Assembly: GCA_001887945.1 (NCBI GenBank)
Contig: LDOQ01000263.1
Span: 1-48,162 of the forward strand
Length of the DNA: 48,162 nt
From: Spraguea lophii
Taxonomy: Eukaryota; Microsporidia; Spragueidae
Reading direction: 5' to 3'
Shown piece by piece: positions 1 through 10,258 of the stretch (its first letter is position 1; the number at the start of each line of letters is the position of its first letter). A program made the position numbers and the translations under genes. The notes under the pieces are model-generated. The model was not told the origin of the DNA and did not search any database. It saw only the letters and a program-made list of their open reading frames with translations.

Positions 1-127
1 CAGCAGAAAGAAATAAGGTTATTTTAAATATGCTGTTAAAACAAGATTCTTAAGTATCTTAATTAAATAATTATATATTATCGATAATACTTCATAATTT
101 CATGTATAATTGTTTTTGTTTATTTAA
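1..127. repeat. 127-bp inverted contig-end repeat, left copy
   Basis: Bases 1-127 are, base for base, the reverse complement of bases 48036-48162, and identity stops abruptly at base 128. A perfect match of exactly 127 bp at both tips fits the k=127 edge overlap left by common de Bruijn assemblers, which would put both ends against the same repeat node. A true terminal inverted repeat is possible but less likely. No gene is seen in this copy. Confidence 0.9.
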
Positions 128-1040
128 ATAATAATGGGCAAGTCTTTATTTTATTTCGAGAAAAAGCAATAACGTTTATTACACACAAACTCAATTACTC
201 TAAAACATATGTTAAAATAAAATTAATGCGTTTATTGTGACACGCGGTACATACAAGCAAAGAACTTCAAGAACAAAAAATCATAGGCTACAGTGTATCT
301 TAAATACTGGATCATTCTTATTATTTTAAATGTTCAAATTAAAAAATGTAAATCAATTCTTTTTACAATTAAATTATAAAAATAAAAATTTAAATAAAAC
401 ATATACGTCAAAAATGAAATTTATTTAAGTTTCCTTTCGTAGATATTAAACTCTTTAAGTAAATTAAAACCAAGGTATGATTTACATCTTTATATATTTA
501 CATTATTGAACATGATTATTCTTATATGAATTTATTATAAAAAATAATTGTTATTCGTTGTTACAATACGAAATCTTTTTATTGAATATAAATGTTTAAA
601 AAAAATCTAAAGAATTTTGGTTATTAACATGAAAAAGGAGAAATGTATTTAATTGAAGTTCTTAAAAGTAAAGCATAATTTTGACATTAAAATATATAAT
701 TAAAGTTGATTTCATAAGACAATGATAATTTTATTTTATAATGATTTTTATTTATTTTTGTCTGTGGATTATAGGAAATTCACAGTTTATAAATTGGTTT
801 GATTGATTAATGTTTTTAATCGAACGGATATTATAATTTCTGGCCATCCAAGTGATTACATATTATGATATTAAAATCGATCTTCTTATTAACCAGGTTT
901 AAAACAATAAACATTCAATATATTACAATTAATAAATATAAATACCAATGTATAAAGGGAAATGGCAATAATTTTTTTCAAGTATAATTCTTCCTTAGCT
1001 TGCATCGAATATATAATAAAATTTTAAAGATTTTTTTTAT
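128..1040. other. A+T-rich intergenic region, no gene seen
   Basis: Very A+T-rich DNA with stops in all frames. I see no convincing ORF, RNA gene or recognisable repeat copy, although a very decayed element could be hidden here. Confidence 0.6.
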
Positions 1041-1202
1041 AATGAGACTGTTATTTATAGAAGTTTCCCATCTGTTGTGACCTATTGTGGCCTATTTCCT
1101 TTGGTTCTTAAAGTAAATCTAAGCTTGTACTAACTGGTTTTGATACATATATGCATTAATCTCGTCTTATCTTTGCTACAAAGTGTTAGAATTTTGCGTA
1201 AT
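1041..1202 (-). mobile_element. 5'-truncated tRNA-derived SINE (3' portion)
   Basis: On the minus strand this matches the last third of the full element at 18522-19013. It includes the diagnostic blocks aagcttgtactaactggttt and tatgcattaatctc (plus-strand reading), and the tail beginning ttatttatagaagttt. The tRNA-like head is missing. It lies directly beyond the 3' end of the tRNA-Ile gene. I could not identify a target-site duplication. Confidence 0.75.
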
Positions 1203-1207
1203 ACTAT

Positions 1208-1213
1208 AAAAAA
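1208..1213 (-). terminator. Pol III T-run terminator of tRNA-Ile
   Basis: A run of six A on the plus strand (six T on the transcribed sense strand) directly follows the tRNA 3' end, as expected for RNA polymerase III termination. Confidence 0.7.
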
Positions 1214-1287
1214 TGCTTCCACTGGGATTCGAACCTAGGACCCCGGCGTTATTAGCACTGTGCTCTAACCGACTGAGCTATGGAAGC
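1214..1287 (-). tRNA. tRNA-Ile (anticodon AAT)
   Basis: The minus strand folds as a 74-nt tRNA. The acceptor stem GCTTCCA pairs perfectly with TGGAAGC, followed by discriminator A. The D arm is TAGCTCAGTCGGTTAGAGC, the anticodon loop CTAATAA gives anticodon AAT, and the T arm carries GGTTCGAATCC. The anticodon stem has one A-C mismatch and one T-G pair. No intron is present and CCA is not encoded. Internal A and B boxes are intact, so pol III transcription is expected. Confidence 0.93.
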
Positions 1288-1611
1288 TTTAGGTTTTTCA
1301 AAGAAAAGTCAAATAAATCATTTAAAAAAAGATGACAAATATAACAATAAACACTAAAATGAATGTATAATTGTTATATTTTCTTATAAGCTGTTATGTT
1401 TTAATTCTTTATTTAAATAAATTTCTTTTAAAAAGTTTTTTGGCTAAATTGACATCTTTATCATAAATTTTTGGAAAATAATAAATTACCAATAGTAAAT
1501 TTATATAGAATATAAAATAATATAACAGAAATGGTTTTTATACTTTCCTAATTTCTTAAAAATGTCAAAACCATCAAAAATAATTATAAATAAGAAAACT
1601 TTAGTTTTGTT
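1288..1611. other. Intergenic region, nothing recognised
   Basis: A+T-rich spacer between the tRNA-Ile upstream side and the next gene. No CCC start motif and no coding potential seen. Confidence 0.6.
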
Positions 1612-2802
1612 ATGTCTCTAAATAAAAAAATTATTGTTGTTGTTGTGTTCATTATTGGTGGACTTGTCGGTGGTGGTATATCATTTATGGTTTATAAATT
1701 GATGAACAGGAAGGGTGGAGCTACATCTAAAAATAATGTAAAATCCGGATCAAATGTTGGTCACCAAATACAACAAGGAGAATTGATACAGCCTCAAGAC
1801 AATAAAGATGATAAGCATGAAAGTAAATCTAAGCTCGAAGAATTTGTGTTCACAAAAGTAGATAACAATGATAAAGTAAGTAGATCGAACTCACTCGAGA
1901 AAAAACAAAACAGGGAAGCCGGTAATAAAGTCGCGGATAATATATATCAATTTATAATACCCCGCAGAGGTAAAAGTTTAAAACGCTTAAACTTACGGAA
2001 TAAGATCGTAAATAAACGTGACACACCAAGAAGTTTGACAATGAAGAATATTCCAAAAAAAAATGAATTGAACAAGGATAAAAATTTTAAAGAGTTATCA
2101 CAAATAAGAACTCCTCAAGAGAAACAAGCACAAAAAGAAACCCCAAAAGAAGTGGCTCCTACAGATGATCAAGGACAAAAAGAAAACATTCAAGAAATAC
2201 TTCTCGAAAATAATCAAGAACAAAGAGAAAACCCAAAAGAAATAACTCCACAAGAGAAACAAATACAAAAAGAAAACACTCAAGAAGCACTTCTCGAAAA
2301 TAATCAAGAACAAAGAGAAAACCCAAAAGAAATAACTCCACAAGAGAAACAAATACAAAAAGAAAACACTCAAGAAGCACTTCTCGAAAATAATCAAGAA
2401 CAAAGAGAAAACCCAAAAGAAATAACTCCACAAGAGAAACAAATACAAAAAGAAAACACTCAAGAAGCACTTCTCGAAAATAATCAAGAACAAAGAGAAA
2501 ACCCAAAAGAAATAACTCCACAAGAGAAACAAATACAAAAAGAAAACACTCAAGAAGCACTTCTCGAAAATAATCAAGAACAAAGAGAAAACCCAAAAGA
2601 AATAACTCCACAAGAGAAACAAATACAAAAAGAAAACACTCAAGAAGCACTTCTCGAGAATAATCAAGAACAAGAAGTAGCTGCAAAAGAAGCAGTTTCC
2701 CAGGACGACCAAGTACAAAGAGAACTATCACAAGAAAACAGTATTCAAAATGCTATAAAACAAGGAGTAGGCGTAGAAGTAAAAGATATCCAAGTTATTT
2801 AA
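1612..2802 (+). CDS. Membrane-anchored Gln/Glu/Lys-rich tandem-repeat protein
   Basis: I do not recognise this 396-residue protein. After a short basic N-terminus (MSLNKK) it has one hydrophobic segment at about residues 7-30, rich in V, I and G, which is likely a signal anchor or uncleaved signal peptide. A charged region follows, then five near-identical 30-residue repeats (about residues 204-353), each containing ENPKEITPQEKQ and EALLENNQEQR. These are Q/E/K-rich and probably helical or coiled-coil. The C-terminus is a diverged repeat-like tail. The start lacks the CCC motif common in this window, so the promoter may differ. The layout resembles surface or secreted repeat antigens of parasites in general, but location and function are inference. 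The reverse-strand open frames over the repeats are artefacts of repetition. Confidence 0.8.
   Translation: MSLNKKIIVVVVFIIGGLVGGGISFMVYKLMNRKGGATSKNNVKSGSNVGHQIQQGELIQPQDNKDDKHESKSKLEEFVFTKVDNNDKVSRSNSLEKKQNREAGNKVADNIYQFIIPRRGKSLKRLNLRNKIVNKRDTPRSLTMKNIPKKNELNKDKNFKELSQIRTPQEKQAQKETPKEVAPTDDQGQKENIQEILLENNQEQRENPKEITPQEKQIQKENTQEALLENNQEQRENPKEITPQEKQIQKENTQEALLENNQEQRENPKEITPQEKQIQKENTQEALLENNQEQRENPKEITPQEKQIQKENTQEALLENNQEQRENPKEITPQEKQIQKENTQEALLENNQEQEVAAKEAVSQDDQVQRELSQENSIQNAIKQGVGVEVKDIQVI
2221..2670 (+). repeat. Five tandem 90-bp coding repeats (minisatellite)
   Basis: Units begin at 2221, 2311, 2401, 2491 and 2581. They are essentially identical; the last differs by one base visible in the ctcgagaat segment. 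A 30-bp partial unit precedes them at 2191-2220. In-frame homogeneous repeats imply recent expansion and probable length variation between isolates. Confidence 0.95.
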
Positions 2803-3671
2803 AATAAAAAGACTTTTATTAACAAACAACATAAACCATAATTTTATTTATATGATTTTTAATTTCACAACTTAAAGGATGTGATCAGATAAATATCATG
2901 AGCGTCTTAAAATATTTAAATTGTTATAAAATAAAAATATTTTCTTTTCGTTGAAAATAAATTTTTTTAAAACCATATAAATAAAAGTTATATTGGTTCA
3001 AAATAAACTTTTATACTTTAACATTATTTAAATATAATAATAGCTTAGACAATATTAAAATAAGATATCTATTCTAAACTATATCTATTTGATTTTTTAG
3101 ATATTTCTTTGAGGTGGCTTCAATATTGAAAAATATTTAAGACGATCTTGATTATAATTGTAATTTCTTTATTGTTGAGATACAAAAATTAATCTCATTA
3201 CCTAGATTATCCTTCAAAATAAGAAATTAAAATGCTAGAACCTTCTCAATCTAAGAAAGCTTTATAAGCGGACGCTTTAATAAAATAATTATAATATGAA
3301 CTGAAGTTTGCCTGTTACAAACTTCTCTATAACTAATAAATAATCATATCAACAAAAGGATGGGAAGTCAATTATATAAAACATTCTCGTAAGACATATA
3401 TTAAAAATTGAAATAATCTTTTAAGATAGCGAACTAACTTAGGATTATAACGAAAAAAATAAATATGTATTCCATTTTACATTTTTGGAAATTAAAAAGA
3501 CATTTAAACAAAAAACAACCAAAATAATTATATTTAACTTTTTGATATTTAATTTATTATAAACAGTAAAAAAGTTTCTTATTACCAAATTGCACGAGCT
3601 CATATCTTAAAAAACAAAAACGCGTTAAATAAAATATTTTTATTTTTTATTAAACCATTTCAATAATAATT
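2803..3671. other. Intergenic region, no gene seen
   Basis: Spacer between two convergent genes, A+T-rich with stops in all frames. No tRNA, clear SINE copy or ORF recognised. Confidence 0.6.
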
Positions 3672-6600
3672 TTAAACAAAGGAACACCATCCAATATACA
3701 TATTAGCCAAATTATTATCATCCACTGCTTCTTCTATCAGCTCATCTGCTATTTCTAATTGTAATTTATTTTTTAACTCATCTATTACACTTTTAGGATT
3801 ATTCGTTGTTGGATCATAAACAAAAGATAGCATATTACTGATAATAATAGATTTATTACTTTTCAAGAAAGTTAAAGATTCATTAAGAATATTTTTAAAT
3901 TTACTATCTGCTCCTTCTATTCCTAAACCATCTATTATATTCTTAGTCAATCTAAATGGTACTCTTTCTTTTACCTTCAATCTTTTACCTTTATCAAATA
4001 TACAATTTAAATCAACATGCACTACATCCCCATTCAAATCCAAATTTATATTCTCACAATGCCTATCTCCTAATCCCATAAACCATCCTACTATACACAT
4101 AAGAGCGTATGTTTTACAATAATTATTTCTACCGGTAATATAATTATATCCATCTATAAATGTATTCAAAAAATATTTGTTGAGTATTGCTGGATATTTG
4201 TCTACCAATTTTTTATAATTCTCTAATCCTAAAATATTATTTTTATTATGTTTAACCAAGATTCTATTTAAATCTCCATAATATTCTACGAATATATTTT
4301 TAATACTAGTAAGATTTTTAATCATTCCTATAATACCAGTAGATTCATCAAATGGTATTACAGAATACGTACGTATATAATTTTTAGTATTAATTCTATT
4401 AAGCATATTACATACCTCTAAAACTCTCATATCTTTTTTTAAATTATCGTTTGCTTTACAAAGAAAAGAATATTTTACACCATCTTCACCAACTAAAATA
4501 ATAGATTTAGGAGATTGAAGGGAATTATACACGTATATTCCATCTTCTATTTTATAAAGTTTAATGGTATAATCTTTTACAGGTATAATTATATTGGGTA
4601 TTTCTTTGTATTTTCTATGTATTTCTCTAAAACTTTTTGATAATGTTGTAGATGTTTTAATATTCTTTTTAGCAATAGAAGCAAGGTCATGTGAAAAATT
4701 AATAATACCATTATATATTTCATGTCCATTTATTCCCTCTGTCTCAATACATGTGTTAATTAATTTATTGATTTTAGATTTTATTTCCGATTTTTTATTA
4801 TTTATAAATGAGAGACTATTCCATATACTGAAACTTAGGTTATATCTATAGAGTAATTCTAGAAGCTTATTTATTTCATTGCTTATTACATTATTCTTAT
4901 GGTTGAGTTTAATAAGTATTTGATGGAAGAATAATAGAAGATCTTTTGTTTTAACAACATAATATAAATCATAGATAGATAATAAATAGAAATATATATT
5001 ATTATCTTTGCATGAGCAAGCAGGGCAATTAGAATGTGAATATACAATATTAGTTCTTTTGGCTTCCTCTATTTTTTGATTATGTAATTTTCTATGGATA
5101 TCTTCTTTTTCTTTATCATCAATATAAATTTTATTAACATCCATTTCTTCACAGAATAAATGTAATATTTTGGGAATTATCTCATTAATGTGTTTTAAAC
5201 CATATTTAAGACATTTTTTATAAAAATAGATGCTTTGGAAATAATTTTTGTTATTTTCAAGATACTTGGCATAGTTATAACACATTCCTTCCAATGATTT
5301 ATTGATAAACGTATATTTTGAACTTTTTTCATAATTTTCTATTATATTTTCTATATTGGTTATTTGTTCATTCGTTTGTGAATTATTATTTATTTGGTCT
5401 TGTTTCTTTGATGAGGTTAATAACAATTTTATATGATTATCCAGCTCTTCTATGTTATTCTTATATTCATTTCTATTGTTAATAAAGGAAGATTTTTTAC
5501 TTAATGCTTTAAAATAATATTTCGTTTCTTTTTTAACAAAATTTTTATCGGTTATTTCTTTTATTTTGTTTATTGCACAATCTTTTTTGTTATTTTTATA
5601 TAAAAGAATAGAACTATAGTAAATTGAATCAAAATATTCGAAACTCAATGCAAGACTTATTAGTTTATCAGCTTCCTCGTAATTTTTCTTTTTTATTTCA
5701 TATGAAATTTGTGATAATAAAATATTCTTCTTAAAGGTTAACACGCATTCATCTTTTTCTTCATCTAATTTTTCTGAGAGATATAAATGTAATTTTAATA
5801 TTAAATTGCTATTCTTAATAAAATTACGTCGTTCTTCAATAATCAATAATGCAACCTGTAATTCTTCATTGCATAATATTTCTAAATCTTTTAAAAAATG
5901 TAATAATACAATACCGTTGCTATCAAGTTCATAATCTTTCATATTTGAATAAATGTTATTTTTCATCTTCATGATTTTGTTTTTAATACAGAAATTGACA
6001 TTAACTTTATTTTTACAAACAACATATTTATTCTGTATTTCCCCAATAGAAAATAAATCACATTCATCATTTATTAAAGAATCTATTTCCTTATCATTCA
6101 TTCCTTTGACTTTTTCTTCTACTTCTTTTAAATCCCATGTTTTTAATTTATTTTCTGCTTCAAATAGTTCTTCTATTAAACTATAAACTTCTTCATCCAT
6201 ATCAAATTTATTTTTATTCATAAATTCTTCAATCTTAGGTTCTATAAATTTTTTAAATTGCTTGTTTTTATTCTTTAAATAATATGTATACGCCAACTCA
6301 TATTTCTTTTCTATTAAAAATCCTAAAAATATAACTATAGGTTCAACTCTACTATATTTTGATTGTAAATACTTTATTTTTGTATGTTCATCGATAAAAT
6401 AATACCCAATAAGTAAATAATTCAGAAGTGTGATATGTGAATCATCAACAGTAAAAGATTTATGAATGGCAGATAGAATATTTTCTTTATAATATAATTT
6501 TCTTCTTAATATATTTTCTGTATACATAACAAGATCATGATATTTGCCTTTATTGTAAGATAATTCTATGAGCTTAAGTTCATTAAATATTAACTTATTA

Positions 6601-9350
6601 GAATAATTGTTTAAGGATAATACAAACTTAAGTGTATCAGTATTCTCTATAAGCGTATATTTATCTATATTTCCATTTCTATTATCATTACTGGTAAGAT
6701 CGTCTAATAACATATTTTCTATGTTTTCTGTATTTTCTAAAAATTTAATACCAATTGCAACATAATATTCTTTCAGTTTACCATCAAATAGAACAGCATA
6801 TTTTAAAATATCAAATATTTTATTATTTACATTATTCAATATGTAATTAAATGTATTTTTAAGATATTCATTACTTCTAACATTATTTAAATCTAAATAA
6901 TATTTTGTTGTCTTAAAATTCAATATTATATCTCTTTTCTCATTTAAAATATTTATATCAATTTGTTTAAGATATTCTTGTATTACATAAAAATGTATAT
7001 TCTGACTGTAACTATCAGAAGATAGAAGATTATCAATCATGAAATTTTCTAATATTGATTTTATTATAACCAAAGGATTGTTGGATATTTTGTATAGCTT
7101 TCTCATATTATTTTTCTCTATATTCGGATGAAATCCTATTTTTAACAAAATATCCAGAATTTTTATATCCTTAAAAGATCTCAAAATTGACCCGATTTTT
7201 TCTATGATATTTTTAAGATCAAATGTGTTATTCTTTGTCATTAAAAATTCTATATATCCATTTTTTATATGATCTTGGAGTATTATTTTTACTATTTCTT
7301 CTATCTTCTCAACAACAGACTTTCTAGCGAATACTCCTTTTACATTAACTAATATTTCAAGTATTCTTAACATATTTCCTGTAGATTTATTATTTTGAGC
7401 TTCTAACAATAATATTTCCTCAATATTCATATATCCATAAACTAAATAAGAATATTTTCTTTTAATGTTTATGCTAAGATTATTTATAAACCATTCTAAA
7501 AATATTTTATAACAATCATTGCTGCATAAAGAACATTTGGTAATTAAAAAATGTTCTAGAAATGGTATAAACTGATAAAAACAATTGTTAAGATCTAAAA
7601 TCCTCAAAAGTCTTTTAAGTGTTATAAATATACAAAATTTAAATGTATCAAATCTTTTGAGATAGAAAAGAATAGGCGTTATATTTTTCTCTACCCATTT
7701 TATATTATAAAGATTTTCATTATCTATTCCTTGAATGAGAACCAAAGAAAATACTTCTACATTAGAAATAGAAAAAATATAATTTTCTTTTTCTATCAAA
7801 TATACGGTTAAAAAATTATCATATTCATTTTGTATTTCTTTTGATATATTTTCCATGTTCTGACAAAGAAGCGGATAAATGAAAATCATATATTTCTTTA
7901 TAAACTCTAATGTATCATAATTAAAAATATTAGATATAATTTCTAAGAAAGGAATTAAATCCTCTATTCTATCTATTCTATTATATATTATTTCTTCACT
8001 ATAAATATAACGTAAAATATCTGGTATAGCTTCTTCATAATCAATCTTTTGTATTATAGCTTTAATATTACAGATAGGACATATTTGCTTTTTAATAACA
8101 AAAATAAACATAATTAATGAAGCTACTTTAATCTTTGTTGTATGTTTTATAATTGATATTATTTTTAACGTCTTTGTAAATCTATCAGATGTAATATTAA
8201 GAGAAATTGTCTTGAATACATTGATAATATATTCTTCATAAAAGAAATTACTGTCATCAAACCATTTTAAAAGAAAATATAAATTTCTATCTTGATATAT
8301 TAAATTGATGATAGTTTCTAGAATATCTTCTGTTCTTAGATCTTTTTCATGTTGCAATATTTTATAAACTATACTTCCATATAATGATCCTGGTGTAGTA
8401 TTGATAATATCTATCTCTTTAATATTTCTTATAATAAAATCATCATGTTGATTTTTTTTTATTTTGTATATGTACTCTGTCAGATCTCTTTCATTCGTAG
8501 ATATATTGATATTACTTAAAAACTGTGAGTTAGAAATTATCTTATTACAAATAAAACAATTACCTGTGTTAATATCTCTATTTTTATAACAAAGATATTG
8601 TGTAATAAGATATTTATTACCACATATAACATCTGGATGTATTATTTCAAATATATATGGTATGGTTGGGATTTCTACTATCTTATTATTGATATAAAAC
8701 CATAAATTTTCTTTTATCTCAATTCTTGTTATTTTCTGTGTATAATTTTTATGCAAAATTATTTTTAAAATAAGCAGAAGAACTTCCTTTGACGGTACTT
8801 TTAAAGATTTGAGATAATTTTCCAATCTAATGGATGGTGAGTGAATACAAATATTTAAAAATATTACAAAAAAGCATTTTTCCTTCTTAAAACCTTTTTT
8901 TTCTGAAATTTTACTTTCAACACAAACTTCGATATCAAATTCATAATCTCTTGTCAATGTTTTATAAAAATAGAAATTATAAAAATTATTTTTTAAGAAA
9001 TAGCATTCTTCTGGATTTAATATTCTTTTATCAGTTAATAAATAAGTATCTGAATATATAAGAAATAATTTAAGATGTATATCATAATCTTCATCCGTTA
9101 TAATTCGATTAAAAAGAATAATAAAAATTATTTTATAGTTTAGAATTCTTAAATAATTTATATCTTCTGTAAATATTTCTGTAAGCTTTCTTATGATTGT
9201 AATATAATCTTCAGAATCAATAGAATATTCCAATATTTTTGTTAATAAATCAATATTATAAATTTTAAAAAGAGATCTATTAAATATTTCCATATAATTT
9301 TTTCTGTTTAATTTAGAAAGCAACTCATTCAAAAGAAGATCTGATCTCAT
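3672..9350 (-). CDS. MEC1: ATR/Mec1/Rad3-type PI3K-related checkpoint kinase
   Basis: A 1,892-residue PIKK that would sense single-stranded DNA and stalled forks and signal to the cell cycle. The long N-terminus is helical and HEAT-like. The kinase domain is at about residues 1590-1830, with catalytic GDRHCEN near 1760 and the metal-binding HVDLN a few residues later, followed by VPFRLTKNIIDGLG. The protein ends with a FATC domain, NMYIGWCSFV. The HVDxNCxFxKG and VPFRLT motifs and the MYIGW ending favour ATR over TOR, ATM or DNA-PK. It is shorter than fungal Mec1 (about 2,370), as is usual in microsporidia. The frame is open to 9392, but the M at 9350 was chosen because CCC lies three bases upstream. 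A Cdc25 homologue, a classic downstream node, is also in this window. Confidence 0.88.
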   Translation of the reverse strand: MRSDLLLNELLSKLNRKNYMEIFNRSLFKIYNIDLLTKILEYSIDSEDYITIIRKLTEIFTEDINYLRILNYKIIFIILFNRIITDEDYDIHLKLFLIYSDTYLLTDKRILNPEECYFLKNNFYNFYFYKTLTRDYEFDIEVCVESKISEKKGFKKEKCFFVIFLNICIHSPSIRLENYLKSLKVPSKEVLLLILKIILHKNYTQKITRIEIKENLWFYINNKIVEIPTIPYIFEIIHPDVICGNKYLITQYLCYKNRDINTGNCFICNKIISNSQFLSNINISTNERDLTEYIYKIKKNQHDDFIIRNIKEIDIINTTPGSLYGSIVYKILQHEKDLRTEDILETIINLIYQDRNLYFLLKWFDDSNFFYEEYIINVFKTISLNITSDRFTKTLKIISIIKHTTKIKVASLIMFIFVIKKQICPICNIKAIIQKIDYEEAIPDILRYIYSEEIIYNRIDRIEDLIPFLEIISNIFNYDTLEFIKKYMIFIYPLLCQNMENISKEIQNEYDNFLTVYLIEKENYIFSISNVEVFSLVLIQGIDNENLYNIKWVEKNITPILFYLKRFDTFKFCIFITLKRLLRILDLNNCFYQFIPFLEHFLITKCSLCSNDCYKIFLEWFINNLSINIKRKYSYLVYGYMNIEEILLLEAQNNKSTGNMLRILEILVNVKGVFARKSVVEKIEEIVKIILQDHIKNGYIEFLMTKNNTFDLKNIIEKIGSILRSFKDIKILDILLKIGFHPNIEKNNMRKLYKISNNPLVIIKSILENFMIDNLLSSDSYSQNIHFYVIQEYLKQIDINILNEKRDIILNFKTTKYYLDLNNVRSNEYLKNTFNYILNNVNNKIFDILKYAVLFDGKLKEYYVAIGIKFLENTENIENMLLDDLTSNDNRNGNIDKYTLIENTDTLKFVLSLNNYSNKLIFNELKLIELSYNKGKYHDLVMYTENILRRKLYYKENILSAIHKSFTVDDSHITLLNYLLIGYYFIDEHTKIKYLQSKYSRVEPIVIFLGFLIEKKYELAYTYYLKNKNKQFKKFIEPKIEEFMNKNKFDMDEEVYSLIEELFEAENKLKTWDLKEVEEKVKGMNDKEIDSLINDECDLFSIGEIQNKYVVCKNKVNVNFCIKNKIMKMKNNIYSNMKDYELDSNGIVLLHFLKDLEILCNEELQVALLIIEERRNFIKNSNLILKLHLYLSEKLDEEKDECVLTFKKNILLSQISYEIKKKNYEEADKLISLALSFEYFDSIYYSSILLYKNNKKDCAINKIKEITDKNFVKKETKYYFKALSKKSSFINNRNEYKNNIEELDNHIKLLLTSSKKQDQINNNSQTNEQITNIENIIENYEKSSKYTFINKSLEGMCYNYAKYLENNKNYFQSIYFYKKCLKYGLKHINEIIPKILHLFCEEMDVNKIYIDDKEKEDIHRKLHNQKIEEAKRTNIVYSHSNCPACSCKDNNIYFYLLSIYDLYYVVKTKDLLLFFHQILIKLNHKNNVISNEINKLLELLYRYNLSFSIWNSLSFINNKKSEIKSKINKLINTCIETEGINGHEIYNGIINFSHDLASIAKKNIKTSTTLSKSFREIHRKYKEIPNIIIPVKDYTIKLYKIEDGIYVYNSLQSPKSIILVGEDGVKYSFLCKANDNLKKDMRVLEVCNMLNRINTKNYIRTYSVIPFDESTGIIGMIKNLTSIKNIFVEYYGDLNRILVKHNKNNILGLENYKKLVDKYPAILNKYFLNTFIDGYNYITGRNNYCKTYALMCIVGWFMGLGDRHCENINLDLNGDVVHVDLNCIFDKGKRLKVKERVPFRLTKNIIDGLGIEGADSKFKNILNESLTFLKSNKSIIISNMLSFVYDPTTNNPKSVIDELKNKLQLEIADELIEEAVDDNNLANMYIGWCSFV

Positions 9351-9353
9351 AGA

Positions 9354-9356
9354 GGG
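9354..9356 (-). promoter_or_regulatory. CCC start-proximal motif of MEC1
   Basis: GGG on the plus strand reads CCC three nucleotides before the chosen ATG at 9350. It supports this start over the in-frame M 14 codons upstream. Confidence 0.6.
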
Positions 9357-9656
9357 ATATTTCTTTTTAACGAAAAAAATAAACAATACCATTTTGAAAT
9401 ATCATCAAAAGAAAAAAATAAAATAACAAAAAATACAATATTCTTACCTCCAATTGCTTTATAATTTTATTTTTTTTCAATAATATTTAAATACTTTAAT
9501 AATGCGTATATAATGGTTTTTTATCTTTGTATACTCCTTTCTTGTCAAAGAATATTCATAATATTTTATCATCAAATTATTTTTTTACATTCTACAAAAA
9601 TTATATAAATTTTGTTTAAAATTTTTTTATTTAAAATTTTTTTTTCTCATACCCTT

Positions 9657-10258
9657 ATGGAGAACAACAAGAAAATCATTGTCAACGATTTAGAGGAGAA
9701 AGTTCTATTTATAGACATTTTCGAAGCCTTTAAAGGATTTGGAGAACTGTAAGTGAAGAGACATAATAACCTTGGTTCGTGTATCTGAGCCATGATGAGT
9801 TTATGAACGATACTAATTTTAGTTTAGGAATAAAGCTTATTAAGAAGCTAAAACAAGGTAAGGTTATCAAAGTAGCCTTTGTGGAATTTGCAACAGCAGA
9901 ATCTGCAGCAAAGGTTATCAGTGAGGAAGAAATCAAGGTAGCCGGTGACATGGTTAAACCAGCATACTCTGTTAGCAGATTTGCAGGAGGAAGAAGAAAA
10001 GTGTATCCATCCAAGACAAGAGTAAAACTCTACAATGTCCCAGAAGACATGCAAGCAGAAGACAAACTTTGTGATCTCCTCGGAAAATGCACAATTATCA
10101 AGTCCAAGAGACCTACAAATTTCATAATCGCACAATTTGAAAATGAGAATATGAAAAATGAAGCAGTTGAGAAGAATAATGGAAAGCAATTAAATGATAG
10201 TAACGTGCTCAAGATTGAGCCAGCATATCCCCCAAGAAGATTTTTAAGAAGAGGATGA
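9657..10258 (+). CDS. Two-RRM RNA-binding protein with a 41-nt intron
   Basis: Modelled as join(9657..9748, 9790..10258), giving 186 residues. Exon 1 starts two nt after CCC and encodes RNP2-like IIVNDL and helix one, ending FGEL. Exon 2 supplies RNP1-like VAFVEFA and the rest of RRM1, then a second RRM from about residue 105 (VKLYNVPEDM ... FIIAQFENE), and a short basic, proline/arginine tail. Without splicing, exon 1 ends at a stop after 30 codons and exon 2 has no good ATG or RRM start. The phase fits exactly. The fold resembles SR-protein or hnRNP-like mRNA-binding factors, but I cannot name an orthologue. It is less A+T-biased than its neighbours, which may mean high expression. Confidence 0.82.
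9749..9789 (+). other. Spliceosomal intron, 41 nt
   Basis: The 5' splice site is GTAAGT, the canonical microsporidian form. A branch-point-like ATAATAAC lies at 9763-9770 and the 3' site is CTGAG at 9785-9789. Of the four downstream AG dinucleotides, only this one restores the frame of the RRM protein. The intron contains in-frame stops. Confidence 0.8.

Noticed and set aside
2098..2731. Two long minus-strand open frames over the repeat region
   Set aside because: They are reverse-frame shadows created by the 90-bp repeats of the plus-strand gene; composition is hydrophobic only because the sense strand is A-rich.
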